From: Leptolyngbya ohadii IS1
GTDB taxonomy: Bacteria; Cyanobacteriota; Cyanobacteriia; Elainellales; Elainellaceae
Assembly (NCBI RefSeq): GCF_002215035.1
Contig: NZ_NKFP01000003.1
Location: forward strand, 136,437 to 200,436
DNA: 64,000 nt
Direction: 5' to 3'
In this document: piece by piece, positions 18,240 through 26,854 of the stretch
Position numbering within the stretch: position 1 is the stretch's first letter
Layout: each line of letters starts with the position of its first letter
Program-made: the position numbers and the translations under genes
The notes under the pieces: model-generated
The model's input: the letters and a program-made list of their open reading frames with translations, nothing else
The model's database searches: none
What the model was told of the DNA's origin: nothing

Positions 18240-18396
18240 CTGGTTATAGGAAGACACTTCACAATAGTTACCCTTGTCGTTATCCATCTTCAGACAGGCA
18301 ATCAGCTTGCTGTAGCGCGATGCGATCGCCCACATTCTAATTAAGCAGTATCGCCGACAGGCGATAGTCTAGCTAAAATCTCCAAGTGGGCCGCCC

Positions 18397-18585
18397 TCAT
18401 CTAACTTCCTCGGAAAGTGTGGACTCCTGCGCCAGCACCTGTGCCATCGCCTTGGGGTAAATTAGCAAAAAGTAACCCATCCAGATCAGGATTGGCAACG
18501 CGACCAGTCCAGTGATCCAGATTGCTTTGAAGAGAAGATTGGTGGCAGCGATTGCTCCTACCCCTGTCAATAAAATAGACCAAGG
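18397..18585 (-). pseudogene. Fragment of a small membrane protein
   Basis: A minus-strand open stretch of 62 codons ends at TGA 18397-18399. It reads GVGAIAATNLLFKAIWITGL and continues with a second hydrophobic run (ALPILIWMGYFLLIYP) and a short polar tail (AQESTLSEEVR). No ATG or GTG start precedes it before an in-frame stop at 18586-18588; only TTG 18568-18570 could serve. It is either a short TTG-started protein or the 3' remnant of a longer gene cut off near the left end of the recombinase module. Confidence 0.45.
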
Positions 18586-18609
18586 TTATGTACTACTAAA
18601 ATCTATTCC

Positions 18610-18650
18610 TCCATAACAAGAACAACAGCAACAAAACCGCTTGTTATGGA
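18610..18650. repeat. 11-bp inverted repeat upstream of the recombinase trio
   Basis: TCCATAACAAG (18610-18620) and its exact reverse complement CTTGTTATGGA (18640-18650) are separated by 19 bases. The repeat lies 64 bases before the first recombinase gene. The geometry suits a tyrosine-recombinase core site or an operator. A nearby partial copy of the motif (TTCCACAACAG) occurs at about 18679. Confidence 0.5.
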
Positions 18651-18713
18651 AAGACTATCTCAAATAAAGGAAAAACCTTCCACAACAGGCACAAGTGTTC
18701 TAATATAAAACAT

Positions 18714-19805
18714 ATGTTCTACCAGGAATTTATGTCCCTAACGCTGCAAAAAGGATTTGATCCCCAGACGAAAGAGACAATCTGGCTGATGCTGGACGAG
18801 GATTACCAGGTGGTAGAACCCATTCAGCACTACTTAACCTTCATTTGCTTCAAATCGCCAAACACAGTTGAGGCATATGCCTACGACCTCAAAGCCTGGT
18901 GGCACTTCTTGCAGCAGCGGCATCTTGACTGGCGAAATGTTCAGCTTGCAGACTTAGAAGATTTCGCCCATTGGCTTCGAGTTGGAGATACCTCTAAAGT
19001 GGTTTCTGCCAAAGCTGTTAAAGCTTTGAGGACAGAACGAACAGTCAACCGAGCGATAACCGCTGTGACAACCTTCTACGAGTACCAAATTGCCTCTAGA
19101 ACAGTAGACTTCAAGCAGTTTGAGCGGTTCTTCATGCCAATTGGCTTAGGCACGAAGCGGTTGCTCGATGGGATTTCAAAAAGCAAACCCAGACGTAAGA
19201 AATTAGTCAAGCTTAAAGAGCCGAAAAAATTTCCTGGTTGCCTGACGAACGAACAAGTCACAATCCTGGCAGATTCATGTTCCCGGCTCAGAGATAAGCT
19301 CATTGTTCTGATGCTTAATGGCACAGGCATGAGAAAAGGTGAACTGCTAGGACTACGACATGAGGACATCGGAGATTTTGGAGAAAACACTATAAAGGTC
19401 GTTAAAAGGCTTAACTCCAATGGAGCTAGAGCTAAAGGGCAGGAAAGAGAAATTCCTGTTCCAAAGGAGTTGCTTGAGATATACAACGATTATTTAATCT
19501 ACGAATACCCAGAAGTGGATTCAGAGTATGTTTTTATTAATATTTGGGAAGGAGAAATTGGTGCGCCAATGAAACCAAAAGTTATTAATACAATGTTTGA
19601 CCGATTAAGTGAGAAGACTCAAATTAAGGTTTATCCTCACCTTTTTCGTCATACTTTTGCTACTCGACTGTTAAGAGCTGGCTACTCAGTAGACAGAGTA
19701 AAACACCTTTTGGGTCATACTTCAATTCAAACTACTCTAGATATATACTCTCATTTGATTCAAGAAGATTTGAGTCGGATTGTACAGCAGGAAGAAAGAC
19801 TATGA
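18714..19805 (+). CDS. Tyrosine recombinase 1 of a three-recombinase module (TnpA-like)
   Basis: A 363-aa DNA strand-exchange enzyme with an N-terminal SAM-like core-binding domain (about 30-150) and a C-terminal catalytic domain. Active-site residues are Arg in GMRKGELL, His-x-x-Arg in HLFRHTFAT, a later His in LLGHTSIQTT and the Tyr nucleophile in LDIYSHL. The length matches Tn554 TnpA-type recombinases. Its stop overlaps the next start by four bases (ATGA), so the module is translationally coupled. An ATG at 18732 is an alternative start. Confidence 0.88.
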   Translation: MFYQEFMSLTLQKGFDPQTKETIWLMLDEDYQVVEPIQHYLTFICFKSPNTVEAYAYDLKAWWHFLQQRHLDWRNVQLADLEDFAHWLRVGDTSKVVSAKAVKALRTERTVNRAITAVTTFYEYQIASRTVDFKQFERFFMPIGLGTKRLLDGISKSKPRRKKLVKLKEPKKFPGCLTNEQVTILADSCSRLRDKLIVLMLNGTGMRKGELLGLRHEDIGDFGENTIKVVKRLNSNGARAKGQEREIPVPKELLEIYNDYLIYEYPEVDSEYVFINIWEGEIGAPMKPKVINTMFDRLSEKTQIKVYPHLFRHTFATRLLRAGYSVDRVKHLLGHTSIQTTLDIYSHLIQEDLSRIVQQEERL

Positions 19806-21265
19806 GTGAAAACTTGGCAGAAGAGTTTTTCAGCAATTTAACGTCATCAAATTTTCAAGCTCTACTTACAAATCCGCTATTGCAGAAGGAAAACTGGCAA
19901 ACTGTGGAGGATTTAGGATTGAGAATAAATGAGCACAACAAAGTTTTGTCATTACACTTTCAAGGTATTCAACAGGAATGGTTGAAGTCTTTAGTAAAGC
20001 TATATATCCTCATCAGAAGTAGAAGGGGATTATCTGCGATGTATTTGAGAAATGAGATTTTGTATTTATCTAAGTTCTCTGATTTTTTGTGTAGAAATCC
20101 TAGATACGACTCGAATCAAATCAATATTCAAACTTTTGAGGAATTTGAACATTATCTGAAGTCTTTGGATACATCGAAGAGATCAATTGCTCTTAATTAT
20201 GTTACCCTCAAGATTTTTTTTGATGTTTGTCGCCTTGAAGGATGGCTAGATGTCAGCACCTATTGGTTCGATGGTAAGCGTAGAGGTAGTCCGCGTTTTA
20301 GAGCTGAGAAAGTCGAATATATTCCAGAAGAGGTGTGGGAGCAGCTAGATCGTCAGTTGCATTATTTGCCTGAGATGTATCAGCGCATGGTATTGATTAT
20401 CAGAACTATGGGCTTAAGAATAGGCGAACTACTTAACTTGCCTCTGAATTGTCTAAGGTTGAGAAATGAGCAGTGGCGATTACGATTTACTACCGAAAAA
20501 TACGGTGTGGAAGATGAATTACCAATTCAACCTGAATTAGTAGCAATTATTCAAGAGCAGCAAAAATATATTAGACAACATTTCGGTGATTCCTTCAACA
20601 AGTTGTTTTGTAGTAATGGAACGGGAGGTGTAGCTAGGAGAGAATTTGTTCCGACTCCCAAAGTTATGAAGATTGACACTTTCAATCGTAGGCTTAATCT
20701 GCTTGCTAAACAGAGAAATATTTGCACTAAAGACGGTGAGCTTTGGCATTTCAGATCACATCAGTTTAGAAAAACTGTAGCAACGGTAATGACAAACGCG
20801 GGAGTACGAGACTTAATCATTCAGAAATATCTAAGGCATCGCTCACCTGAAATGCAGGATTATTATAAGCATTTACTTAAACAGGTATTGGCAAACGAGT
20901 ATGAGCAGCTTCTGAAAGAAAAGAAATATGTTGACATCTCTGGAAAGGTGGTAGCTAGCTATAAGCCAAATAATGCCATTACTGAGTTGATGCGTCGAAA
21001 GATGCATCAACTCACAACCCAGTATGGTGAATGCCACCGTCCTACACTAAAAGAGCCTTGCAAAACTGTGAATGCCTGCTGGGGCTGTGAGCACTGGCGA
21101 ACTTCTTTAGATGATTTGCATTACCTCAAGGATGACTTTTTGCGTGTAGATGAAGAATTAAAAATTGCAGAAAGTTTAGGCATGATTAGGCAAAAACAAG
21201 GTTTAGAAACGGATTTAGACAGACTGGCTACTCGTATTAAGTCTCTAGAGAAGTTGAATGATTAA
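19802..21265 (+). CDS. Tyrosine recombinase 2 of the module
   Basis: A 487-aa recombinase. Catalytic signatures are Arg in TMGLRIGELL, His-x-x-Arg in SHQFRKTVAT, His/Arg in LRHRSPEM and Tyr in QDYYKHLL. A C-terminal extension contains CHRPTLKEPCKTVNACWGCEHW, with Cys/His spacing that could bind zinc. It overlaps the upstream gene by four bases and the downstream one by eight. Two- and three-recombinase operons of this kind occur in Tn554-like and recombinase-in-trio elements. Confidence 0.85.
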   Translation: MSENLAEEFFSNLTSSNFQALLTNPLLQKENWQTVEDLGLRINEHNKVLSLHFQGIQQEWLKSLVKLYILIRSRRGLSAMYLRNEILYLSKFSDFLCRNPRYDSNQINIQTFEEFEHYLKSLDTSKRSIALNYVTLKIFFDVCRLEGWLDVSTYWFDGKRRGSPRFRAEKVEYIPEEVWEQLDRQLHYLPEMYQRMVLIIRTMGLRIGELLNLPLNCLRLRNEQWRLRFTTEKYGVEDELPIQPELVAIIQEQQKYIRQHFGDSFNKLFCSNGTGGVARREFVPTPKVMKIDTFNRRLNLLAKQRNICTKDGELWHFRSHQFRKTVATVMTNAGVRDLIIQKYLRHRSPEMQDYYKHLLKQVLANEYEQLLKEKKYVDISGKVVASYKPNNAITELMRRKMHQLTTQYGECHRPTLKEPCKTVNACWGCEHWRTSLDDLHYLKDDFLRVDEELKIAESLGMIRQKQGLETDLDRLATRIKSLEKLND

Positions 21266-23039
21266 TATTGATTGGAAGAAAAACTACAGAAATGAATTTG
21301 CTTGCCCTAGCTGTGGTACGCCTGGAATTCAACTTACTGGAACAACTAAAAAGCGTTATTTTCGCTGCTCAGAATGTCGAAAAACTTCTCAAACGGCATG
21401 TAAGCTTGATATCCGAGAAATTTATGATCCTCAAAATCCTTTAATTACTTGGTACAGAAATCATAGATTTGAAGGGCTTATATGCCCTAACTGCGAAAAA
21501 GAAAGTATCTATTTTTACAGTATTGAGAACGGTAAAAAACGTTTTATTTGTAGAGCCTGCCGAAAACGTTATCCTGATTCTGTCTCTTTAGATCTAAAAC
21601 TCATTAGCCGTCTCTCTGGTACAACACCTCCCGTCTTGAAACCATTTGTATTTGATGATGTTTGGGATTTAAGAACTGTGAACCCAAATTTCAGTGAGCG
21701 GGAAAAAGTTTTCACTGTCAACTTTGAGCTAATAAAACTGGATTGGTGGAAGGAGTCGGTCAAGAAGTATGTATACCACTCTTGTAAGATAGAAGCATCC
21801 TTCTCAAGAATTCGTCAGCATTTGTGGGGTTTACTCAATTTTTCTTACTTTTTAGCACAATCTCAAATTTCGAGTTTCTCTGAGATTGACAGAATGACAA
21901 TCCTGGACTTCATCTCTCATGAACCTAATAAGTATGGGAGGCTCAAGTGCGAGTTGACTGTCTTAAGAGACTTCTTCTATATCGGAACTATTTATCAATG
22001 GTTCAGGGTTAAACAAGATTTAGTTCGTGACGAGGATTATCCAAAAAGACCACTACATAATCCTAATCCAATTTCAGATTCAGTTCTTAGACAGATTGAA
22101 GCCAATCTTCATCACCTACCCTCATTTATTGCGCGAATGTGGATTGTTGCCTTCTTCACAGCAATGCGTCCTGCTGAACTTGCCTTGTTAAGAAAGGAGT
22201 GCTTAGTCCAGGAAGGAGAAAACTGGAAAGTTATTTGGCAACGCCCTAAGACAAAGGATTTCCATGAAGTTCCGGTTACTCGCACTATTGCAAAAGTTAT
22301 TCAGGAACAGCAGGAGTATATTCAGAACCTCTGGAGTAGCGAGTGGGACTACCTTTTCTGCCATTACTATGGATTCTCTGATACAGATATTGCTCACCCA
22401 AAACTTCAACCTGTAAAGAGAGTAGTTCCTACATTGAATAACCCGCTCACACTTGCAATTCGTTGTCTCATTAGGGCTTTAGATATCCGAGATGAAAATG
22501 ATCAGGTTGCACAATTTAGCCCCAAGCTTTTGCGCCCTACTCGTCTTACTAAGCTTTTCGAGATGGGGCATGATCTTGCGGTTGTCAGTGCTTGGGCAGG
22601 GCATCAATCACTTGCAACGACCAGTACCTACTACACTCACGTTAGTTGCGAACTAATTGAAAAGGAGACACAACACATTCAGAAGGCTCTATTGAACATC
22701 AATGGACAGCCTATTAGCTACGAATCATTTCCCAAATCTTTTTGGGAGAATCCTCGCGCTCATGAACTCGATCTTGCAGGAAACCATATTAATACTCCTA
22801 TTTATGGTCACTGTGCTTTACCGCTGGACGAGCAGTGCGACAAGTTTCGAGCTTGCTACACTTGCCCATGTTTCTTTCCTACACCGGAGAAACTGCCTCT
22901 ATATATCAAAATCCGCGATGAGTTGCGAGCAAAGGAATCCCAAGCCAAAGCCAATGGACAGGATGTACTTACAGAACAATTTGGCAGACAAGCAGAGCAA
23001 CTCGACAAAGTAATTGCTAGATTTCAAGAGAACTCATGA
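21258..23039 (+). CDS. Tyrosine recombinase 3 with N-terminal zinc ribbons (TnpB-like)
   Basis: A 593-aa protein. Two zinc-ribbon-like units open it: CPSCGT...CSECRK (about 13-38) and CPNCEK...CRACRK (about 72-98). A core-binding region and catalytic domain follow, with Arg in TAMRPAELALL, His in AGHQSLATT and Tyr in STYYTHV. The usual HxLRH motif reads KLLRPTRLT, so the first catalytic His is replaced by Lys. The C-terminus has a Cys-rich patch (CDKFRACYTCPCFFP). Size and position fit Tn554 TnpB-like partners. The altered motif may mean a specialised or accessory catalytic role. Confidence 0.82.
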   Translation: MINIDWKKNYRNEFACPSCGTPGIQLTGTTKKRYFRCSECRKTSQTACKLDIREIYDPQNPLITWYRNHRFEGLICPNCEKESIYFYSIENGKKRFICRACRKRYPDSVSLDLKLISRLSGTTPPVLKPFVFDDVWDLRTVNPNFSEREKVFTVNFELIKLDWWKESVKKYVYHSCKIEASFSRIRQHLWGLLNFSYFLAQSQISSFSEIDRMTILDFISHEPNKYGRLKCELTVLRDFFYIGTIYQWFRVKQDLVRDEDYPKRPLHNPNPISDSVLRQIEANLHHLPSFIARMWIVAFFTAMRPAELALLRKECLVQEGENWKVIWQRPKTKDFHEVPVTRTIAKVIQEQQEYIQNLWSSEWDYLFCHYYGFSDTDIAHPKLQPVKRVVPTLNNPLTLAIRCLIRALDIRDENDQVAQFSPKLLRPTRLTKLFEMGHDLAVVSAWAGHQSLATTSTYYTHVSCELIEKETQHIQKALLNINGQPISYESFPKSFWENPRAHELDLAGNHINTPIYGHCALPLDEQCDKFRACYTCPCFFPTPEKLPLYIKIRDELRAKESQAKANGQDVLTEQFGRQAEQLDKVIARFQENS

Positions 23040-23977
23040 CACAAGCAGATCTGACTGCAATCCGGACTGAGAATTTGAAGCGGGCACAGGCGGCTCGCAA
23101 AGATGAAACGCTCGAACGGGCTTACAAAGCGATTGAACACTTGCAGAAAACAGGCAGCAAAATTAACTTTCCAGCTATTGCAAAGGTGGCAAACGTCAGC
23201 GTCTCTTATCTATACAAATACCCAGAACTCAAACAGCACATTGCCGAACTGCGAAACCAGCAGTCCGCAATGCCACGTAAACCGTTGAAGAAACCCACTG
23301 TTTCAGATTCTCAGACGAAAGTGATCACTCGTCTTAAGGAACGGGTTCGACAGGTGGAAGAACAAAACCGTGACCTTCAGCACCGCAATGAAGCACTTGC
23401 AGGACAAGTTTACCGGCTCCATCAACTTCAAGCGCAGGTGGAGCGCCAGCAGCAGACGATTCAAGATCTCGAAGTGCAACTTCAGCGGATACGCTCCCAA
23501 CCCGCTCCAGTCGCGGCACAGGAGATCAACGTCACGCCGATTACGCAAGCGAAATTGGTGCAGCGGGGCGACCTGATTGAGGAAGCCTTCAAAACCTCTG
23601 GAGTAGCATTGACTCCCACCTGGAATCGCATCCTCCGCCAACACGACGAGCAAGCCACCCTACAAGCAATTCAAGCCTACAACCAGTATCGAGAGACGCA
23701 TACGGTTGCACAGCCAGCAGCCTGTTTGAGGCGAGCAATTGAGCAGGGCTGGGTTCCTAATCAGAAAAGTGAGCCAACCACGCTGGAACAGGATGAATTT
23801 GACCACTTCTATGCGGACGCGACCGCACAAGGCTTTGTCCTGGACATTCCCAAGAATCATCTGCCAACTCAGAACGGCGAAATTTTAGTCAAAGTGAATC
23901 AGCCTTCATCCCTCGCACCTTGGACTACGATGTGCTGGAAGCAGGCAAAAGCGGAGTATGAAAGATCAAGACATTAA
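23036..23977 (+). CDS. DUF6262/TnpC-like transposition accessory protein
   Basis: A 313-aa protein overlapping the third recombinase by four bases (ATGA). The N-terminal 70 residues hold a helix-turn-helix-like segment (INFPAIAKVANVSVSYLYKY) typical of DUF6262 proteins. A long coiled coil follows (about 90-150, VRQVEEQNRDLQHRNEALAG). The C-terminal half resembles a small globular domain and is Gln-rich. In Tn554-type elements a small third protein sets target orientation or efficiency; I infer a similar accessory role here. Confidence 0.7.
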   Translation: MTQADLTAIRTENLKRAQAARKDETLERAYKAIEHLQKTGSKINFPAIAKVANVSVSYLYKYPELKQHIAELRNQQSAMPRKPLKKPTVSDSQTKVITRLKERVRQVEEQNRDLQHRNEALAGQVYRLHQLQAQVERQQQTIQDLEVQLQRIRSQPAPVAAQEINVTPITQAKLVQRGDLIEEAFKTSGVALTPTWNRILRQHDEQATLQAIQAYNQYRETHTVAQPAACLRRAIEQGWVPNQKSEPTTLEQDEFDHFYADATAQGFVLDIPKNHLPTQNGEILVKVNQPSSLAPWTTMCWKQAKAEYERSRH

Positions 23978-24156
23978 TCCTTACATTGAATGTATTAATT
24001 TATGTACGCGTGTAAAATCCCTTTAAGAAGTCCTGACTGCAATTCTTGCTCTTGTTAAAGTGAACTGACAGTACAAATTTTTTGGCAGGAGATATAGTTT
24101 TTGTCTGTAGTTGGAGCGAAGTAATTATTCCAGAAGGTAAGTTCTGAGGAGATTTC

Positions 24157-24513
24157 ATGAAATCAAAACTCTTCCGCCTTGTGACTATTTGCCTAGTTGC
24201 AGTTTTGACTCTGACACTTTTTGTGCAAAGTCCTGCTTTTGCGAAGGAAGCTGATGAAGGGCGCGGCTCAGGCTTCAAGTCTTGGGTTACTAAACCAACA
24301 ACAAGACCTGGAACGGGTTCACCTAGTTTGGAGAATGTTGTAGACGCATTACAAGGAGATTTCACTGGATTGTTTGAATCTGATAGAACTGGTGATGGTG
24401 CTGACATTAAACCCAGTAAAACGGACAGCGAAAGGGACAGAGAAAGGCGCGACACCGTTAAAGAAGTTACGGGTGAACGCCATACGCCCGGTGGGGGTCC
24501 ACAAGACCAATAG
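24157..24513 (+). CDS. Small secreted protein A1 (module cargo)
   Basis: A 118-aa protein with a clear Sec signal peptide (MKSKLFRLVTICLVAVLTLT, cleavage near SPAFA-KEAD). The mature part is about 85 residues, polar, rich in Gly, Asp, Arg and Pro, and probably disordered (RDRERRDTVKEVTGERHTPG). It has no cysteines after the signal. It is a paralogue of A2 at 24951, with near-identical signal peptides and upstream DNA. A GAGGAGATTTC ribosome site precedes ATG. I do not recognise the function. Confidence 0.7.
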   Translation: MKSKLFRLVTICLVAVLTLTLFVQSPAFAKEADEGRGSGFKSWVTKPTTRPGTGSPSLENVVDALQGDFTGLFESDRTGDGADIKPSKTDSERDRERRDTVKEVTGERHTPGGGPQDQ

Positions 24514-24547
24514 AGTCCTTCTAATTCTAACTACAAGGAGTTGAGGT

Positions 24548-24907
24548 ATGAACCTTAAAGGGCTTTGTATTCTCTTCATAGGGTTATTTACCCTCCTCAT
24601 GCTGGTAATCTCGCCTCAAGGAGTTGCCTGGGCTGATGCAACACAGGATGGGCATGAAGCCTTACGACCTATATGCGTTATGCCAGGCTTTCCTTGTGAA
24701 AGTCCTGTATCTATCAAAAAACCGATTTGTGCCGGTTTAGATTGTCCGCCTTCTAATAGCGAACAAATTACTAAGGAATCGACGGGGATAACAAGTAAAG
24801 CAAATCCTCCTAAACAGTTGGATGGCAAAAAACCGTGTATTTGTGAAGGAACTGAGGAGATTTGTAATCGAATGTGTGGTACTCCCGGTTCTCGGTTTGG
24901 AGACTAG
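24548..24907 (+). CDS. Small secreted Cys-rich protein B1 (module cargo)
   Basis: A 119-aa protein with a signal peptide (LCILFIGLFTLLMLVISPQG, cleavage near AWADA). The mature region contains at least eight Cys: ICVMPGFPC, KPICAGLDCPP, and the CICEGTEEICNRMCGTPG cluster. That suggests disulphide bonding or metal binding outside the cytoplasm. AAGGAG lies upstream of ATG. It forms a unit with A1 and is distantly similar to B2. Function unknown. Confidence 0.68.
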   Translation: MNLKGLCILFIGLFTLLMLVISPQGVAWADATQDGHEALRPICVMPGFPCESPVSIKKPICAGLDCPPSNSEQITKESTGITSKANPPKQLDGKKPCICEGTEEICNRMCGTPGSRFGD

Positions 24908-24950
24908 CTAAATATAGGTATTTCAAGCAGCAAATCTTGAGGAAATCTCT

Positions 24951-25322
24951 ATGAAATCAAAACTCTTCCATCTTGTGACTGTTTGCCTGGTTGCTATTTT
25001 GACCGTGATACTTTTTGTCCAAACTCCTGCTTCTGCAATTGGAGGTGATGAAGAACGTGGTGGACACGGTGTAGATCCAAGGATAATAGATTTTACTCCC
25101 GGTCGTCCGGGGCTGGTAGAAGTCGGCATAGAAACGGTCAAACCCAGTGTTGCCAACCCAAAAGGGACTCAACCCCGACCTGGACAGTCGCTTGAAAGCT
25201 TCCTGAACGAACAGCGTAGCAAAGAATTTGATAAAGCTACTGGAGGTCGCGATGTAAGCCGAGACAATGCGGCTGGGGAAAGTATGGAAAGAAGTAGAAA
25301 GGAAGGTAAGAGCGCAGCGTAA
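24951..25322 (+). CDS. Small secreted protein A2 (module cargo)
   Basis: A 123-aa paralogue of A1. The signal peptide is nearly identical (MKSKLFHLVTVCLVAILTVI, cleavage near TPASA-IGGD). DNA identity with A1 extends into the ribosome-binding region (GAGGAAATCTC versus GAGGAGATTTC). The mature region is polar and Gly/Pro/Arg-rich, ending RDNAAGESMERSRKEGKSAA, and differs strongly from A1. Conservation is thus concentrated in the export signal. Function unknown. Confidence 0.68.
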   Translation: MKSKLFHLVTVCLVAILTVILFVQTPASAIGGDEERGGHGVDPRIIDFTPGRPGLVEVGIETVKPSVANPKGTQPRPGQSLESFLNEQRSKEFDKATGGRDVSRDNAAGESMERSRKEGKSAA

Positions 25323-25335
25323 ATCAAAATTAGAT

Positions 25336-25379
25336 TAGGCGCAACACAGTAATGAATTTTATATACTATGTTGCGCCTA
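25336..25379. repeat. 11-bp inverted repeat after secreted gene A2
   Basis: TAGGCGCAACA (25336-25346) and TGTTGCGCCTA (25369-25379) are exact reverse complements separated by 22 bases. The position 14 bases after the A2 stop would suit a terminator, but no T-run follows. The 11-base arms and wide spacer resemble the repeat at 18610-18650, so a recombination role is also possible. Confidence 0.5.
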
Positions 25380-25404
25380 TACGGACTTAATCAGAGAGTT
25401 CAAT

Positions 25405-25773
25405 ATGGTGGGATTAAAAGATATGAGTATCAAGTGGCTTCGCTTTATTTTTGTAAATCTTCTCATTATTTGTGCTTTAGTTATTTCTTTTCAAGAAGTT
25501 GCCCAAGCTAGTGCATTGCTAACGTCAGGAACCGAAGATATAAGGTGTCGTGCCCTCCTACCACAGTGTTTTCCTCCTGGTCACCCAATGCGTGAAAAAT
25601 TGATTCGAGACGGATTTAAAGTTCCAGATGAGAAGATTCCTAAGACTCCAGAGATCTCTAATCAAGAAGAGGCAGATGAGGAAAGTTCTCCTGTGGGTAA
25701 GCCTCGTTTCGATTGTGGTGGTTTACCGGAGAATTGCCCTCCTTTTACGGGACTGAAAAGAGGCGAGAAATAG
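25405..25773 (+). CDS. Small secreted Cys-containing protein B2 (module cargo)
   Basis: A 122-aa protein, or 116 aa if ATG 25423 is used. The signal peptide (LRFIFVNLLIICALVISFQE, cleavage near AQASA) precedes a mature part with two short Cys pairs (CRALLPQCFPPG and CGGLPENCPPF). The CxGLxxxCPP pattern links it to B1 (CAGLDCPP). It completes an A-B-A-B arrangement with the three preceding genes, indicating tandem duplication. Function unknown. Confidence 0.65.
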   Translation: MVGLKDMSIKWLRFIFVNLLIICALVISFQEVAQASALLTSGTEDIRCRALLPQCFPPGHPMREKLIRDGFKVPDEKIPKTPEISNQEEADEESSPVGKPRFDCGGLPENCPPFTGLKRGEK

Positions 25774-25865
25774 CTTTTTCGAGTAAAAAGTCACTTTTTG
25801 GAACACTTTGTGTTACTTTAATTTTTCTTCGGTGGGGTCTGTCAAAGAACAGAAGTAAAATATCG

Positions 25866-26180
25866 ATGAGTGTATATGAGTGGCTTTCTTATATAGCTAT
25901 AGGTGTGTTGCTGGGAATCCTGGGTCAGGGAGTGAGGGTTATTGTTGGCTTGAAGAAAGCAAATGAACAAGCTGCTTTATCTCAACGAGACTTTCAAGAA
26001 ATATTGGATTTGAAAAGGCTCACAGTAAGTCTTTTGATTGGGGGAATTTCTGGCGGCATAGGGGCAATTGTTCTATTAGAAAATGAAATAAATAAAGAAC
26101 TCTTACTTACCCTAGTATCGACAGGGTATTCTGGTACAGATTTCATAGAAGGATTCATGCGAACAAAAACACCCCAGTAG
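25866..26180 (+). CDS. Small two-helix membrane protein
   Basis: A 104-aa protein. I use ATG 25866 (MSVYEWLSY) rather than an earlier in-frame start inside B2. Membrane segments lie at about 7-28 (YIAIGVLLGILGQGVRVIVG) and about 53-72 (VSLLIGGISGGIGAIVLL), with a charged linker between them. The C-terminus reads GYSGTDFIEGFMR. The architecture resembles small holin-like or phage-associated membrane proteins, but I cannot assign a family. It is the last cargo gene of the module. Confidence 0.55.
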   Translation: MSVYEWLSYIAIGVLLGILGQGVRVIVGLKKANEQAALSQRDFQEILDLKRLTVSLLIGGISGGIGAIVLLENEINKELLLTLVSTGYSGTDFIEGFMRTKTPQ

Positions 26181-26854
26181 AGGAAACTGGAGGAGTGGCT
26201 TAATTGCTTCAGACGGAGACAGCACTATGGAGCCTCAGCTTAAGCTAGGGTTTCGTCATATTCAGGAATTATCGTTGATTCTAAGTAGAGTTCTATCGCT
26301 CTTGTTCTGGAAAAATTCACATACAGAGTCAGTGCTGAATTCCCTTGACATAAGCTGATATCATTTGTTGTGTAAGCATTACACAACATTAAAACGCCCA
26401 CATTCTCTTTGCTGTAGAAGTTGTGTAAGGCATAACCAGGGCTGACACCACCAGGGCTTCAGTTGCCAGATGTTGATTGATTTGGCTTCAGCGGGAGTTT
26501 CCATTCGTTTTCAAAGGGAGAGTTGGACGATCGCTTGTCGCTGCGCTCCTGCGCATAGCGCGGTGCAGTCGGCTTGCCCGCTACGCGATCGCCAAGAGCG
26601 CTTCGGCGATCGCATGAGTAACCCCAACTGCTTGTGCTGTCTTGATTGTATCCTAATCCTCAAGCCCCAACCTGCTACTTGTCTTAGAACTGCTCTATCC
26701 CCAATAATTGTCTATTATCTGGGATAAGATTTTGTAGCATGAGTAAAAATACTTAGTCCTGCTTGGTTGGAAGGAAGTGTTTTCGTTCCCCCGGTCTCAC
26801 GCTTTAATTCAAAGGCATAGGGTCTATTAATTGTTGTTATTTGATGCGATCGCT
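26181..26854. repeat. Intergenic region with TTGTGTAA inverted repeats and HIP1-rich palindromes
   Basis: A perfect inverted repeat TGTTGTGTAA (26366-26375), GCA, TTACACAACA (26379-26388) is followed by another TTGTGTAAG at 26421. From 26526 to 26615 there is a dense run of short palindromes including HIP1 octamers and GCGCTCCTGCGCATAGCGCG, shared with 51117-51165. No open frame is credible; an 85-codon frame here is biased repeat sequence. The region may hold the right boundary of the recombinase module or the control region of the next recombinase. Confidence 0.5.

Noticed and set aside
18401-18583. A 60-codon minus-strand frame starting with ATG
   Set aside because: The neighbouring frame over the same bases gives a clear membrane-protein sequence, while this one is low-complexity.
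26470-26727. An 85-codon open frame
   Set aside because: It runs over palindromic HIP1-rich repeats, has biased composition and no ribosome site or family resemblance.
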